This document shows, piece after piece, positions 1 through 11,500 of a stretch of 64,000 bases of DNA; the stretch's first letter is position 1, and every line of letters begins with the position of its first letter. The DNA lies in assembly GCA_013398015.1 (NCBI GenBank), contig VZRR01006749.1:124001-188000 (forward strand), written 5' to 3'. A model generated the notes under the pieces. It was not told where the DNA came from, searched no databases, and saw nothing but the letters and a program-made list of their open reading frames with translations. The position numbers and the translations under genes were made by a program. Source of the DNA: Oreocharis arfaki. Taxonomy: Eukaryota > Chordata > Aves > Passeriformes > Paramythiidae.

Positions 1-1195
1 ACATTCACCATCACATACCAGGTTAGGTGTCTAAACTGAAGTCATCTGTTCAATACCACTTCCATCTGGTGACAGGCACCTGGCTTCTGGATTCTTTTTC
101 AACACCAAAGTGTGACACGGAATGCTATCAAAAGGCATCTTCCTCAGAACTATTTCTGGAGGAAGAAAGGCTTAGACACTGTAAAACAGCATTGCTTCCT
201 GGGGCTCTCAAAAAACTTTTGCATACACAAAGAGAAGAAAAAATTGAATCAGTGCAGTAGAGGAAACTCTTTTAAAATCCTCAGAACACCTGTATACAAC
301 AGATGGTTTTTACACAGCCTGTAAAGTTGGTTGTTGTGGGGGAAGAGGGGAAGAGGAGACTTGAAATCCCAGTGTGTGTGGAAAATGTTAGTTAAACTTG
401 TGTATAGCACAGGAGATCTCTGTGGCTCTTAGTACTGAGATTTCAGTCTTTTAGAGGGAATATGAAATTCTCTAAGGAAAATTTGTACCACTGCTTTCTT
501 TGTTGTTATGCTTTCCAGGACGTGTTTCTCTGGTTTTGTTTAATTTTGGCAGAGGTCTTAAATGTGGCACCAGCATGGGACTTGCAGTTTTCTTTCCCAG
601 GAGACACGTTCTGTGATCCTGTTGCTCAGAGGCTGCTGTGAGAAGTGGATGGAGTGTTGTGTGTAGCAGCAAATGATAGCAGGGCTGTTGCTTGGCTGTT
701 TTAGTGGTTTGCTTTTGGCGCTCTGTGCTGAACATGACTGAACTGTGTTTGTGTACTGTGTCATGGGAGACTTCCATATGCTGTAAATAAGATGTGCAGT
801 CTGGACAGGTAAGATGCCTTTTCATTGTGAGTTAAAAATATACTCTTATTTGTGCTGCCAAAAGTGGGCTGAGTTCACTCTTCCCCAATGAAAGGAACGA
901 GAAGATTCTTCAGTTTACACACCACAGTACTTCATATTGCAAACATCACTTACTTTCATCTTTTTTCCATAAATTTACTGAACGAAACACATGAAACACA
1001 GACACCAAGGTTTAGTCAGGAAAGCCTTTCTCTGCTCATTCTGTTTCATCCCAGGAAGAATACTGTCAAGGGAGTCTCCCTAATTAGTAGTCTTCAGAAT
1101 AGCCAAGTATTTGCTAAAGACTAAAGCTTTAGTGTTTGCTGCAGGTTCACACCATGTGCTTAAATCAGGCAGTGGAGCGTAGTGGCTGAGCTTTG

Positions 1196-1227
1196 GGTGG
1201 TGTGGGTGGTGGTGGTGGTGTAGATGG
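1196..1227 (+). repeat. GGT-type simple repeat
   Basis: Imperfect GGT trinucleotide repeat (gggtggtgtgggtggtggtg and following bases). Confidence 0.75.
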
Positions 1228-2959
1228 CAGTGAGCAATTCTGCAGTGCAGTTCTGAAGCAGGAAGAGAAGGATGGCTTGCTTGGGTTGGCACAAAGATTA
1301 TGTGGAAGTATCTGCAGGTTTGATTTGAATGTCTGCGTGCCAGGTTGTGGGGGGAAGAAAACCCAAACCCAAACACCACACCCCTTGCATCTGTTCGTTA
1401 AATCTTGAGGGTTCACATTGTTGTGTTTAATGGTGAGAGGGGGGAGAGAGGGTGGTTGGTTTCTTTGTGGCAGTTCTGGGTTTTGGGAGAAGTCAGATTT
1501 TCATCAGGTACTCTGCTTACTTTGTCCCTACGTGGTGAATGATTGGAATGAGAATAACAGTTACTATTTTTAAAAAGAATGTTCTTGGAGGTTCTTGAAA
1601 TGCTGGTGCCATTTCAGTCACATCCACAGCAGTGATAGTCCCCACCTGCCAGGGTGTGCTGCATCAGCTGTCGGACAGGGGCCTGTACATTGTGCAGTTG
1701 GGGAGAAAGACACTACGAAAGGCTCATTCTGAGCAAGTGAAATCATTTCATAGAACACCTGTTTGGAGTATTTTGGAGGAGTTAAAATAACTGGCATTTC
1801 ATGTTATTTCATTCTCTACTAAACCTTCATTTTCCAGATACTAACAGGAAAACTTTGCATTGACTGTTAAAGATTACAATAGGTGTGTCTGAAAGAGGTA
1901 AAGATGCTGCTAAATGTTTAAGATATGTGGTATGTATCACAAGATAAATATTTAAGTAGTTTAGAAAAGTAAATTATCAAATAGTTGTCTGTGTATATGT
2001 ATGTATGTGGATGGTAAAACAAAAAATGCTCATGTTGGTTATCACATTACTAAGATACCATGACTTAATCCAGAAATGTACCTGCATGTGAGACTCTAGA
2101 ACTGGTACACTTCTCTACCTGGTTTATTGTGTTTACTAATGTATATTTTTCTAAATATACAGATATTTCAATCTAAAAAAATTCTATATTTATCTGTAAT
2201 TTCTATCTGTTTTGGACAGTGCATGAGGTGCTGTAAAATTCTGTACATATAGAGACTTATAGAGCAAACACTGTAGTTGCCCTGTGAATGAAAAGTTATA
2301 CATAGAAGTACAGTCAGTATGCCAAGACCTGTAAGTTATTTCCCTGAATTCACCAAAAATTCACTTAGGCACGCACCAATCTCAACTTTCCTGTAAATGC
2401 TGTGGTGCATGTTGTACCCAGGTGATTACCGTGCTCTCTCTAAATGTTAGCAGGTCTGCTTTAGGTTCAGCATCACATGACAAGATGCAGTCCAAGTTTT
2501 GTGGGATAATTATAATGGAATATGTCATCTTGCATAGATTTATAAAGGTCTTTCAGAATGTCCTGCAAATCTACAATGAAAGTAATCATGGAGCAGAATC
2601 ACAGATCTTCATAGGCCAGGAAAACTGAGTTCATAACCAATGCAGTATCCGCGACTTGTGCTGTGTTCTCAAATCAGGGCAGTTCTGTGGACTTAGCTGC
2701 ACAAAAGCTTTGTGGAGCAGGATGGCAGATCAGCTCATCACTTTTGTATGTGTGTTTATATAAACTCGTCACATCTTGGCTAAGCTCAAATTGTGACATT
2801 TATTTCCTCATCCTCTGTACTCACTGCATCTTCTAAAATCATACCTAAGTGACTTGCTGTACAAATTGCCTGCAGCTCAGTGCTCAGGAACCATCTGGGT
2901 TGGTTTTGTTTTCTGAAGAGGGTGATTCAGCTAAGAAATAGGAAACTTCTTTCTCTTTG

Positions 2960-3545
2960 AAATGCAGAAAATCCCTGGCTCAAACCCCCTTGAGCCCAGC
3001 TGGCCTCTGCAGTGCTCAAGGACCAGTGCAGAACGATGAAGCAGAGCACTCCAGCGATCAGGAACTGGATCCTTACCTGTCCTTACGCATGAGCCAGATA
3101 CTGAGAACGTGAACTCCCTTGACCTATCCCGTGGTTCCCATCCAGGCTTCCTGTAGCTTGCTTCTCCGCTCACACGGAACCTTGGGGCCGTGTCCCAGTG
3201 CATGGACAGTGCCTCCTGCAGCAGCTGCCCCCTTGCCCATTGTGCCTGTGGGTGCAGCTCTCAGCCAACAGCTGGAGCTCTGTCGCATGTCGTGCACATC
3301 TGTACAGGCTGCTTGCTTCATGCAGGGTTTTCTGCCTCACCCAAATTCCAAAGAGTTCAAGGACCACATGGTTATTGCCAAATTTCATGATGCTACTTTT
3401 GCAGAAGTGGTGAGATCATTTTATGGGTGTCGGTGTAGTGGGTACTGGATCAAAGACTTGTAGTCTGCTGGGCCTCTTGCCTTAAACGCCCCTCAGCTCC
3501 CAGTGCCCTCCTCTCCCTGCAATAAAAACCTCTCCTGGGCCACTG
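2960..3545. other. Unexplained GC-rich block
   Basis: About 580 bp clearly richer in G+C than its flanks, with several short overlapping ORFs (longest 114 codons, 3119-3463, plus). It ends in tgcaataaaaacc at 3520-3532, a canonical AATAAA. I do not recognise the family. It could be a decayed LTR or other retroposed insertion, or simply local base composition. Confidence 0.3.
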
Positions 3546-3918
3546 AAAGGGTTTCTATCCTTCACAGTACTTTAATTTACTTTCTCTAGTGGACTGTTGT
3601 GACTGATGATGCTGAAGTGAAGTCCTGGCCCTTCTCTTTTTTTTTTTTCCCTGGATTTCTTCTTTTTTGGCTTGTCCTTCTTAGTTTTCACATATGTTTA
3701 ACAGGCTTACTGATGGGAATTGTTTGGGATTCTCAGCTTGTGTCTTGTAGAGGAAATAGTAGTTAACATGAATATCAGTATTTAGGACTGGTATAACTTA
3801 CTGGTTTTAGGCCCAAGACAGATCCTAAAAATAAAAACTGAGAGAGAACACTTGTAAAATAACCAGTTTTGGTTATTTTTAAATAACCAACTTCTAGTTA
3901 TATTAAAGTGTGCTCATG

Positions 3919-3938
3919 CACACACACACACACACACA
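3919..3938 (+). repeat. (CA)n microsatellite
   Basis: About ten CA units, followed by further short CA and TA stretches up to about 3960. Confidence 0.85.
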
Positions 3939-5330
3939 TGCACACTTACATATATACATAAATAAAACTTAGGGATAAGTGCTGCAAGTAATTCAGGCAG
4001 TGTCTACTAATTTACCTGAATTCTCCACACTAGTCCTCAGTAACATTTTCAGCTGCTGAATTCTCAGTTCTTTTGCTGGTACTGCAGCTGGGATTTACTG
4101 GTACAGGCTTAAAAACAAACCCCAGCTTGGTGAAGGCCATTAGGCAGTTTCACCTACAAATGGAATTTATTCAGCAGGGGTTCAGTAATACCTATATTTT
4201 ATAGCATGTATGACACTTGAAGTAAATTAATTTTATTCTTGGTATTTGGAACTGTTCCTTAGGCTCACTGGGTATGGAGTTCCTTTTGCTGCTAGGACAG
4301 TGGTCAGATAACAGAGTTAAAGTAATCCTGGAAACACTTTCTCCCATTTAGCCTTTTCCCTTTTATGTCACTAGCTGCATGCTACTGCTTTTTCCTGCAG
4401 TTTTGGTTGTTCCCATGGCTGAGCCTGCTGTTGGTTACTCCAAGCAGCCAACACTTACCTGAATATAGCAGAGCCTCTTCCAAAAACCCAACCTCTCCAT
4501 TACCTGGCCTCACATGATCCATAGCATAAAGCAAAATGAACGGCGCTGCTTTGTACAAGCAAAAAAAGGTTTTGACTGGTTTTTGTTGGTTTAGGTCTTG
4601 GACACAATTATGTATGGAGATAACAGTTGAAATACATTTTTCCCCCTAGGAAAATGCATGTTGAGCATCCCTTTCCCACCCCCCATATGTTGCCCATGTG
4701 TAACATTTGTGCACTGTGTAAGGAGGGGAACTGCTTCTGTGGGGTTTAAAACACCAGAAAGTTTGCTGCTCTCCGACCCCACACCGGGCTAAGAACTGTA
4801 GGATCGTGGTTGTGTTTGGGTTTAAATGTGTACTAGAACTCTGTCACCCTGCGCTTCCTTACCTTGCTTCTTATCACTACTTTTTTTGCCAGTTGGAAGC
4901 TCTCCTGGTTTTGTTTTGTTTCTGTTTTTTATTTCTACAGTACATTAAAGTAACCTGGATTTGACATTTGTAAAACTTTCAAAACTGCTCTCCTCTAAAA
5001 AAATAGTTTCTTTAGCTGAAAACTTCCTACAAGAAAAATCTTAACTATTAGCTAATTTTTTTAATGTAAACCTGGAAATTATTTAGTACCTAATTGTTTG
5101 AATACAGTACTGTAGAGCAGGCCTAGGATATGAGACTTGTTAGCATTGTGACTTCATACTGATAAAATCAGCTACTATGTGGGATGTTTTTAAATTGTGA
5201 CCTGTTTTCTAAGACCCCCCCTTTGTCTTTTTCACAGCTAATATTTTCACAATAAACACAGCCAAACATAAAAATGTTAATGTACAAATGATGAAATTCT
5301 GTTAATTCCCAACAAAATATTTTTGTATAT

Positions 5331-5336
5331 AATAAA
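5331..5336 (+). terminator. Candidate polyadenylation signal AATAAA
   Basis: Canonical AATAAA on the plus strand at the end of an AT-rich, UTR-like stretch, followed by T/G-rich sequence at about 5360-5390. It would suit the last cleavage site of a plus-strand neighbour converging on GSDME. Confidence 0.3.
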
Positions 5337-5360
5337 GATTTAATATTGAAAAAATGTAAT

Positions 5361-6899
5361 TGGCTTTTTTTCTGATTTATTTTGGTCATAGTCTGCATTT
5401 GAGCCACATAATGTATGAAGGACCAGTCTTTGCATCTGCCTTTTATCTTTGGATTTGGTGCTCCACCTACAAAAAAGCATCTTTTCACTTGGTCTTGTTT
5501 ATCTCGACGTTCATGAATGTGCCACATCCCCATTGCATGCACAGGGAGCAATGCAACCTTGGGGGCTCTTCAGCCACCCTGGGAATGTGGTCATTGCAGA
5601 ATCTGGGTGCCTCATTTCCTGAGCACTGCAGCATGAAGGGAGTCGTTCTCCCGGGCCCACACTGCAATGAGCCAGGGGACAAAGCCCAGGGGCTTGGCCT
5701 GAGCAGCTGGAAGTGCTGGGTACTTGAGCCTGCTGGCCTCTGGAGGTAGCACACACTCCTTGAAAGGCTGCTGCCCTCCTCTTGCATTGCAAAGGCACGG
5801 ATTCTCCAGCCGTCCTCCTGGGGAATGCAAAGGGAAGCAGTATTTTGGGGAGGTAAGTCTGGGTGTGAAATCACACCTTTATGAGACAAGCTTCAGCCTC
5901 CTCCGAAGCACCCTACAGGTCTTTTACCACCTCCTTTCCTAGGGAAGACCACATCTAAGTTTGAAAACACATTTTCCATGTGAGGCCAGCCTGGAATCTC
6001 GTTTGTCTCAGGTAGTGGATGCACATCCAGCTCTTCCGAAGTGGATTCTGAATTAATTTGTATCAGTTAGGCTGAGTCCCTGAAGAGGCCCTGCTCTTAG
6101 CCTAGGGAAGGGCAGGATGAGAGAAACACTGCTGCTGCTGCTCCTTGGATCTCCATATGCCCACTCTGAGCTAGTTTTAAAATTAATGTGCATAAGGATC
6201 CTGTTTTCAAGTGCATGGAAGAATCAACTGTAGTGAAAATTGCATACATACAACCTGCTGTAGTGCTTCTGTCCAGCTGTGCTGCTCACTCACTTCTCTA
6301 AAGGCCATTCTACCCCACCTGGTCTAGAGGTGCTCCTGTGGTCACAGGAGAGCTGCCAAACGGAGAAAACCTGGGAAACCCCTCCACAAAGAGCATCTGT
6401 GAGGACAAAGCCAATACTGAAGTGCAACCAATGTCTTCTGCAGATGCGCTGATGAATCCTAAAAGCAGGGCAGCAGATGAGGCAAGGAGCCGAGAAACCG
6501 CAGCAATCCTCGTGAGCAGCGGGCAGCCTGGGGTCCCTGGGGCCTTGTGACTGCCGCGTGTGTCTCTCCTGCTGTGCAGGCCCAAGGCTGCCCATGCAGC
6601 GCACTGAGCTGACGCTGAAGCAGCAGGAAACAAACAAAACATCTTCTTTCTTAATGGTGTGTCTGCAGTGTACCCAGCGTTTGGGGCGGTTTCTGCCTCT
6701 GTAAACAAGTTCCCTCTCCTACATCTGTGACACAACATGCACACCCTGAGAGCAGTTACACAGTGTAGCGCTCACAAGGCTCACACCAGAGCTCTGCAAG
6801 GGAGATCAGAGCATGCCACTTGCCCTTGGTGTGCACTTTTCAAGGCCAAGGGCATGACAGGAATCTCCAAAAGAAAAACAATGGAAATTACATGCATAA
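5361..6899. other. Convergent intergenic region upstream of the GSDME 3' end
   Basis: No exon, RNA gene or LINE copy recognised. There are moderately GC-rich patches at about 5530-5850 and 6290-6640, whose short ORFs overlap on both strands and look like chance. Confidence 0.5.
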
Positions 6900-8309
6900 G
6901 TCATTCTATTGTTTTGACATAGCATTTAATAGAAAGTTTTGGTAAACTCTTTACAGAGGCAACTTTTGAGTAGCAATGGGCAAAAGAAGACTTTCTCACT
7001 TACAAACACACACTGCTCCCAGAAGCAGAGGTACATGCTTCCATCCTCCTAAAGGATCTTTCCCTCTACACCAGCACAGAGTTCAGGCAACACCATCAGC
7101 TTCATTTAACAGATGAGATGCAGCAATGCCCACAGCCCAGCATGCAGAGCTATCCTGAGCTCTCAGGGAATGGAAAGGCACCGTGCAGCTTTTCTGCAAA
7201 GTCCACGTCCTCAGGGAAAGCCGAACTGACGTGACTTTCTACAGGCGTCTTAGACAATCTGCTCAAGGCCATGTGGGAATAGAGCAGGTGGAAACTGAGC
7301 AGAACTCCTACCCACCAGCTACGCTGCAGGGCCTGGTTACTGATCACCCCCACACAGGTGCCTGCTTGTTTGTCTGTCAGCCACTCACAATCTCATCTGC
7401 AAGCACTGATACTCCACCTACTTGGAACATCATCTTCCCAAGCCCCCATTTACAGTGATCTCTGCTGCATTTCTGTTCAATCCATGATCACAAAAAATTA
7501 TGATGAAAAAACAGGCAAAACAGTTCAAGCACACAGTGCTTTACTAGTACTTTGCTGTTAGTCAAAGAAACAAGCAAAATATCTGCACTGAAAATGTCAT
7601 AAGGGGTAAAATGATAATTTCTGTGGTGTGCACCAGGGACCCTTCATGTGCACGCACCAAAAGGCATTGCCAGACCTCAAAGCTCAGAACGCAGTTTAAA
7701 CAGCTGAAACTTGTGAAGCTGAGTAAAAGCATACCAGAAAACAGAAATGCTGTACAGAGGTATAAATCCCTAAATGAGTCTTGGTTTTTGAAAAAGAGGC
7801 TTTGTTATTTCCCGCAGTGTGCAGTTCACAATCCATAAAGCCAAATAATAATTAATAAGAGAATCTAATCAAGTACCTTTCTGAGAGCCCTCCACTGCAC
7901 TTGCTCCAGAGGAAGGCATTCTGCACATCCAGTCTTAAAGGAGCAAAACAGTTGCTGCATTGCAGAGCCCTGGGTTTCCTTGCTTATAAAAAGCAGTTTG
8001 TACTTTGCTGTTTTCTCCAGCGCATATTAATGCAAGCAATCCGGCTTCCACTGCCCTGCAGATCTGACACCTACCACAGCAGCTATGTTCAATTTCTCTT
8101 CCATGGTTCACTTTTTCAATTTTCCCCCTTCATCCCTTATTTATGTAATTTCCACGGAAACTGCAGAGTCCCCTGATCACCCCAATTCCTGGCTGTGCTG
8201 CCCTAAGTACCCACGGAGCCGCTGTACTGCTGATCCCAAACACACTAACACTACAGGACTACAGAAGAAACAACAGGCTAGAGCAGAAACTGGATACTCA
8301 GTACAGCTC
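6900..8309 (-). other. GSDME: GSDME 3' UTR, distal end uncertain
   Basis: Sequence downstream of the GSDME stop on the minus strand, with no other exon recognisable. A canonical AATAAA was not seen in this stretch. The variant ATTAAA lies at 6930-6925 and is a possible end. The true 3' end needs transcript data. Confidence 0.35.
6925..6930 (-). terminator. Candidate polyadenylation signal ATTAAA for GSDME
   Basis: The minus strand reads ATTAAA (plus strand tttaat) about 1.4 kb after the GSDME stop. This is the commonest variant of the canonical signal. Position fits, but function is inferred only. Confidence 0.25.
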
Positions 8310-8540
8310 CTATACATTCCCACCTAAAGCATTAAATCCATAAAGTGCAACATAAAGAACAAGTGGGAAGAATCTCGGCTCTTTCATAGTGACAGCTTTT
8401 ACAGAAGACTCTGTCATTTCCAGGTTAATGTTTGATGAAGCAAACAGCCTTTGCACGACCTCAAATCTTCCTCTGTCAGCGAGAGTGGCCACCAAAGGAC
8501 TGCTCAGCGCCACAGTGCCATCGGCTGCAGCGACGTTAGG
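8310..8540 (-). CDS. GSDME: GSDME exon 10 (last coding exon) with stop
   Basis: The acceptor gaatacag lies above 8540. It encodes residues 426-501 and the TAG stop at 8312-8310. The motif GRFEVVQRLFASSNINLE followed by SSVKAV and FFPLVLYVAL is the conserved C-terminal end of gasdermin E. The 3' UTR continues to lower coordinates. Confidence 0.96.
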   Translation of the reverse strand, partial: PNVAAADGTVALSSPLVATLADRGRFEVVQRLFASSNINLEMTESSVKAVTMKEPRFFPLVLYVALYGFNALGGNV

Positions 8541-11500
8541 CTGTATTCATGAGAGAGAGCAAAAGACAGAGACATTAAAACATTTTCCAAGCACTGCTGT
8601 TCCTGCCATCGCACAGCTCAATTCTTTCATACAAAACCACTGGAGAGCTTACAAGGCAGCAGCAAAAGGTCAAGATTCCCTTTACTATTAGCCCTGACAA
8701 GTATGATGTACTGATCCAGAACCAAAGCTCTATGGCACACTTTAAGAAGGAACATCTCTCCTACTGAGTCATTCCCTGCGTTCAACTTCTCTCACTGCAC
8801 ATCACACTTGACGATCACTGTGAGCAAATAGAACTCCCCTTGCCCCTACATATTTAAAGGATTTTACTATTGTTTTTGCAAGTGACTTTAAAAAGCTAAA
8901 AATAATCACAGAATTATAGAATGTTTTGGGTTGGAAGGGACCTTAAAAGATCATTCAGTTCCAATCCCCCTGCCACATGCAAGGACACTTTTCACTGGAC
9001 CCGGTTATTCAAAGCCCCATCCAACCTGGCCTGGAACACTTCCAGGGATGGGGCATCCACAGCTTCTCTGGGTAACCTGTTCCAGTGCCCCACTAATCTC
9101 ATGGTAAAGAGTTTCTTCCTAGTACCGGATCTAAACCCACCCTCCTTCCATTTGAATCCAGTCCTCGTCCTGTCACTAAATGCTCTTGTAAAAAGTCTCT
9201 CTCCATCTTTTTTGTAAGCTTCCTTCGGGTACTGAGAGGCTGCAATTAGGTCACCCTGAAGCCTTCTCTTCTCCAGGCTGAACAAACCCAATTCTCTTAC
9301 CCTTTCCTCACAGGAGAGGTGCTCCACTACTCTAATGCCCTGCACCATTCCTTCAGCAGTTTCAATAAATGGCCTCAGAGTTTTGGGACTTCAGGGTTTG
9401 CCAAGGCTCAAGCACTGTTGCTATCAAAGCAAAATTTCTGTTTCCCAAGGAGCGGTGATTACTGAGATTTTAAAACAGTGAGGCTATTAGAAAAATAAAA
9501 CTGGAGCTTAAGTTACAATTTTCTGTTGCTCACAAGCCATGAAATCTCCCAAATACAGCCATGTTCAGAAGTTAGGTATCCACCTGCAGTAAATCATGTG
9601 CTTCTTTGCCATGTCAGACTCTGACCTTGGCTAAGCGCTGCCTACAGCTGAAATTCCCACTGGAGCTTGACATTTCCTCCTTTATTGGGGAGAAACATGG
9701 TCAAGGACAAGGCCACTCCTGCTGCTGTGCACATGAGCCACGCTCCCATCTCCATTACTCACCAAACAACACAACGCTGGAACAACCTGAAGATCACAGC
9801 AGGCACGCAGCAGGGCAAGAGTGTCATCAGGCAGCTCTGTGAAGCAAACATTCCCAGGGAAAGATCATTTCCAGTGAATCCTGTGCCAGGCTGGCTGCTG
9901 GAACAGGGGCTTTAACAGGGAGCTAACAGGTCAGCTCAGCTGGATGTGTGGAAGAAGCTGATCCAGCCCCTTCCTGCCTGCAGAATATAATGGGATGGGC
10001 AAAGAGTCTATCTTGTCCTGGAGAAAAGGCACAAGCAGAAAAGGGGGTTTCCTCCCCATCATCCTTGCCTCCTCCCTAAGTATCTCCTCAGTGTTTCACC
10101 CCGAGTCTGCAGGCTGGATGAATGACCTAGGCCTTGAATAAATCAAGAACCTATGCTCCCAAAATCTATACGAGATGCTAACTTCAGCAAAGCACAGTTT
10201 GAGAGGAATGGCATAGCTGAGACTGCCTTGGGGCTGGGAGATGGACTAACTGATCCCTGTGGTGCCCTTCAACTCTGTAACAAAAAGGCTGTAATTCCTA
10301 CCACAAGCAACAGGCATAAAACAGCTTTTGAATCTGGATCCAGCTAGACTTATGCCTGGACTTTAGCAGCAGACATTATGTCCCAAGCCAGGTGATAATG
10401 CAACACACTCAATTCCCTGCACCCTGCCGTTAATGGCATCTGACAAGTGTTACCATATCAGCAGGTTTCTGTTTCTTGTTTCTTTCTATCTCCACAAATG
10501 AGTTAAGCTCTCCCACCTAGGTCCTGTACATATATGGATGCACACTGACATTTTGCTGCACAGTGCCACAATTTACACTGGACTTCCCTTCGTTATCTTA
10601 ATGTCAGGAAATACTTTATATACAAGAAAGGAGAGAAAAATCCAGGGAAGTCTGTCTGGGACTTTGCAGGTAGCTTTTAATTAACACTGTGGTGCCAACT
10701 AGATTGTGAGCATGGCATTTGTTTGACATTTATGTTTAATCTCCTGTTTCAGCAGCTGCAAAATAACCCTCTAATTGCAGTGTCTCTATGTTAAACTCAT
10801 TTTTGCTAAATTTAGTTTGCACTTGAACAATACACGCTTTTACACAGGAGACAACACCTAATTTGTAATTCTCAGCATTTAGGCGGGAAGGACTCTGGCA
10901 TGCAATAAGTACAGAAATTAGCTTGCCAAACTGCAAATGCTCACACTCAGCAGAAGCAAAGTTGAGCAGTCTTGGGGGAATGTGTAATTTACACACAAAA
11001 TCTGTCAGTGATTGAGGGCTAGATTTAACTCGCAGCCAGGAATGCTAAGCATAGCATACTGAACTCATAAAAAGGGAACAGAACAATTTATGTTCACTCA
11101 GCTCACCAACTGCTCAAAGAGGGCCATAAATGCTTTAACATGGAGAGAGCTTCTAAAAGGAAAATACAATTTTAGAAAAGGGCTTTTCACAACCTACCCG
11201 ACACAGCACTGATAAGAAGGTGAGCAGCTGAGAAAAGTTCTTCATCCTGAGGCTGGTATTTCTGCAACAACAGCTCACTCTGTAAACTGCACCCTAAGAG
11301 CTGCAAGAAGTGAAGGAGGTCTTTCTGTTGTTCAAGTTTTAACTCCTCCAGATCTGGCTTGTCTCCTGTGCAGATATCATCGAACTGAAAAGAAAAGAAT
11401 AAGCAAAACTTCTTGAAAAGAGAAAAACTCAAGCAAAAAAGAATGCTAGTACTATTCTGAAATTACTTTCAGGAAGCAAGCCAAAGGTTCTTCATCTTAC

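Larger units (their letters stand above)
1..5360 (+). other. No coding exon; possible 3' UTR of plus-strand PALS2 (MPP6)
   Basis: No ORF here looks like a conserved exon. In human 7p15 the gene tail-to-tail with GSDME is PALS2 (MPP6), transcribed toward GSDME, so its 3' UTR would be expected on the plus strand at this edge. The stretch at 4900-5360 is AT-rich and UTR-like and ends with AATAAA at 5331-5336. I could not find the PALS2 C-terminal exon, so the assignment rests on synteny alone. A GC-rich block (2960-3540) and simple repeats interrupt the region. Confidence 0.3.

Noticed and set aside
8992..9348. 118-codon minus ORF as a host gene
   Set aside because: It is the C-terminal end of CR1 ORF2 in a truncated LINE.
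10736..10996. 86-codon minus ORF in GSDME intron 8 with CKLHIPPRLL, at first sight like the missing GSDME segment
   Set aside because: The 74-bp exon at 9763-9836 fits the family far better, with conserved CC and LQVVPAL, correct phases and a consensus donor.
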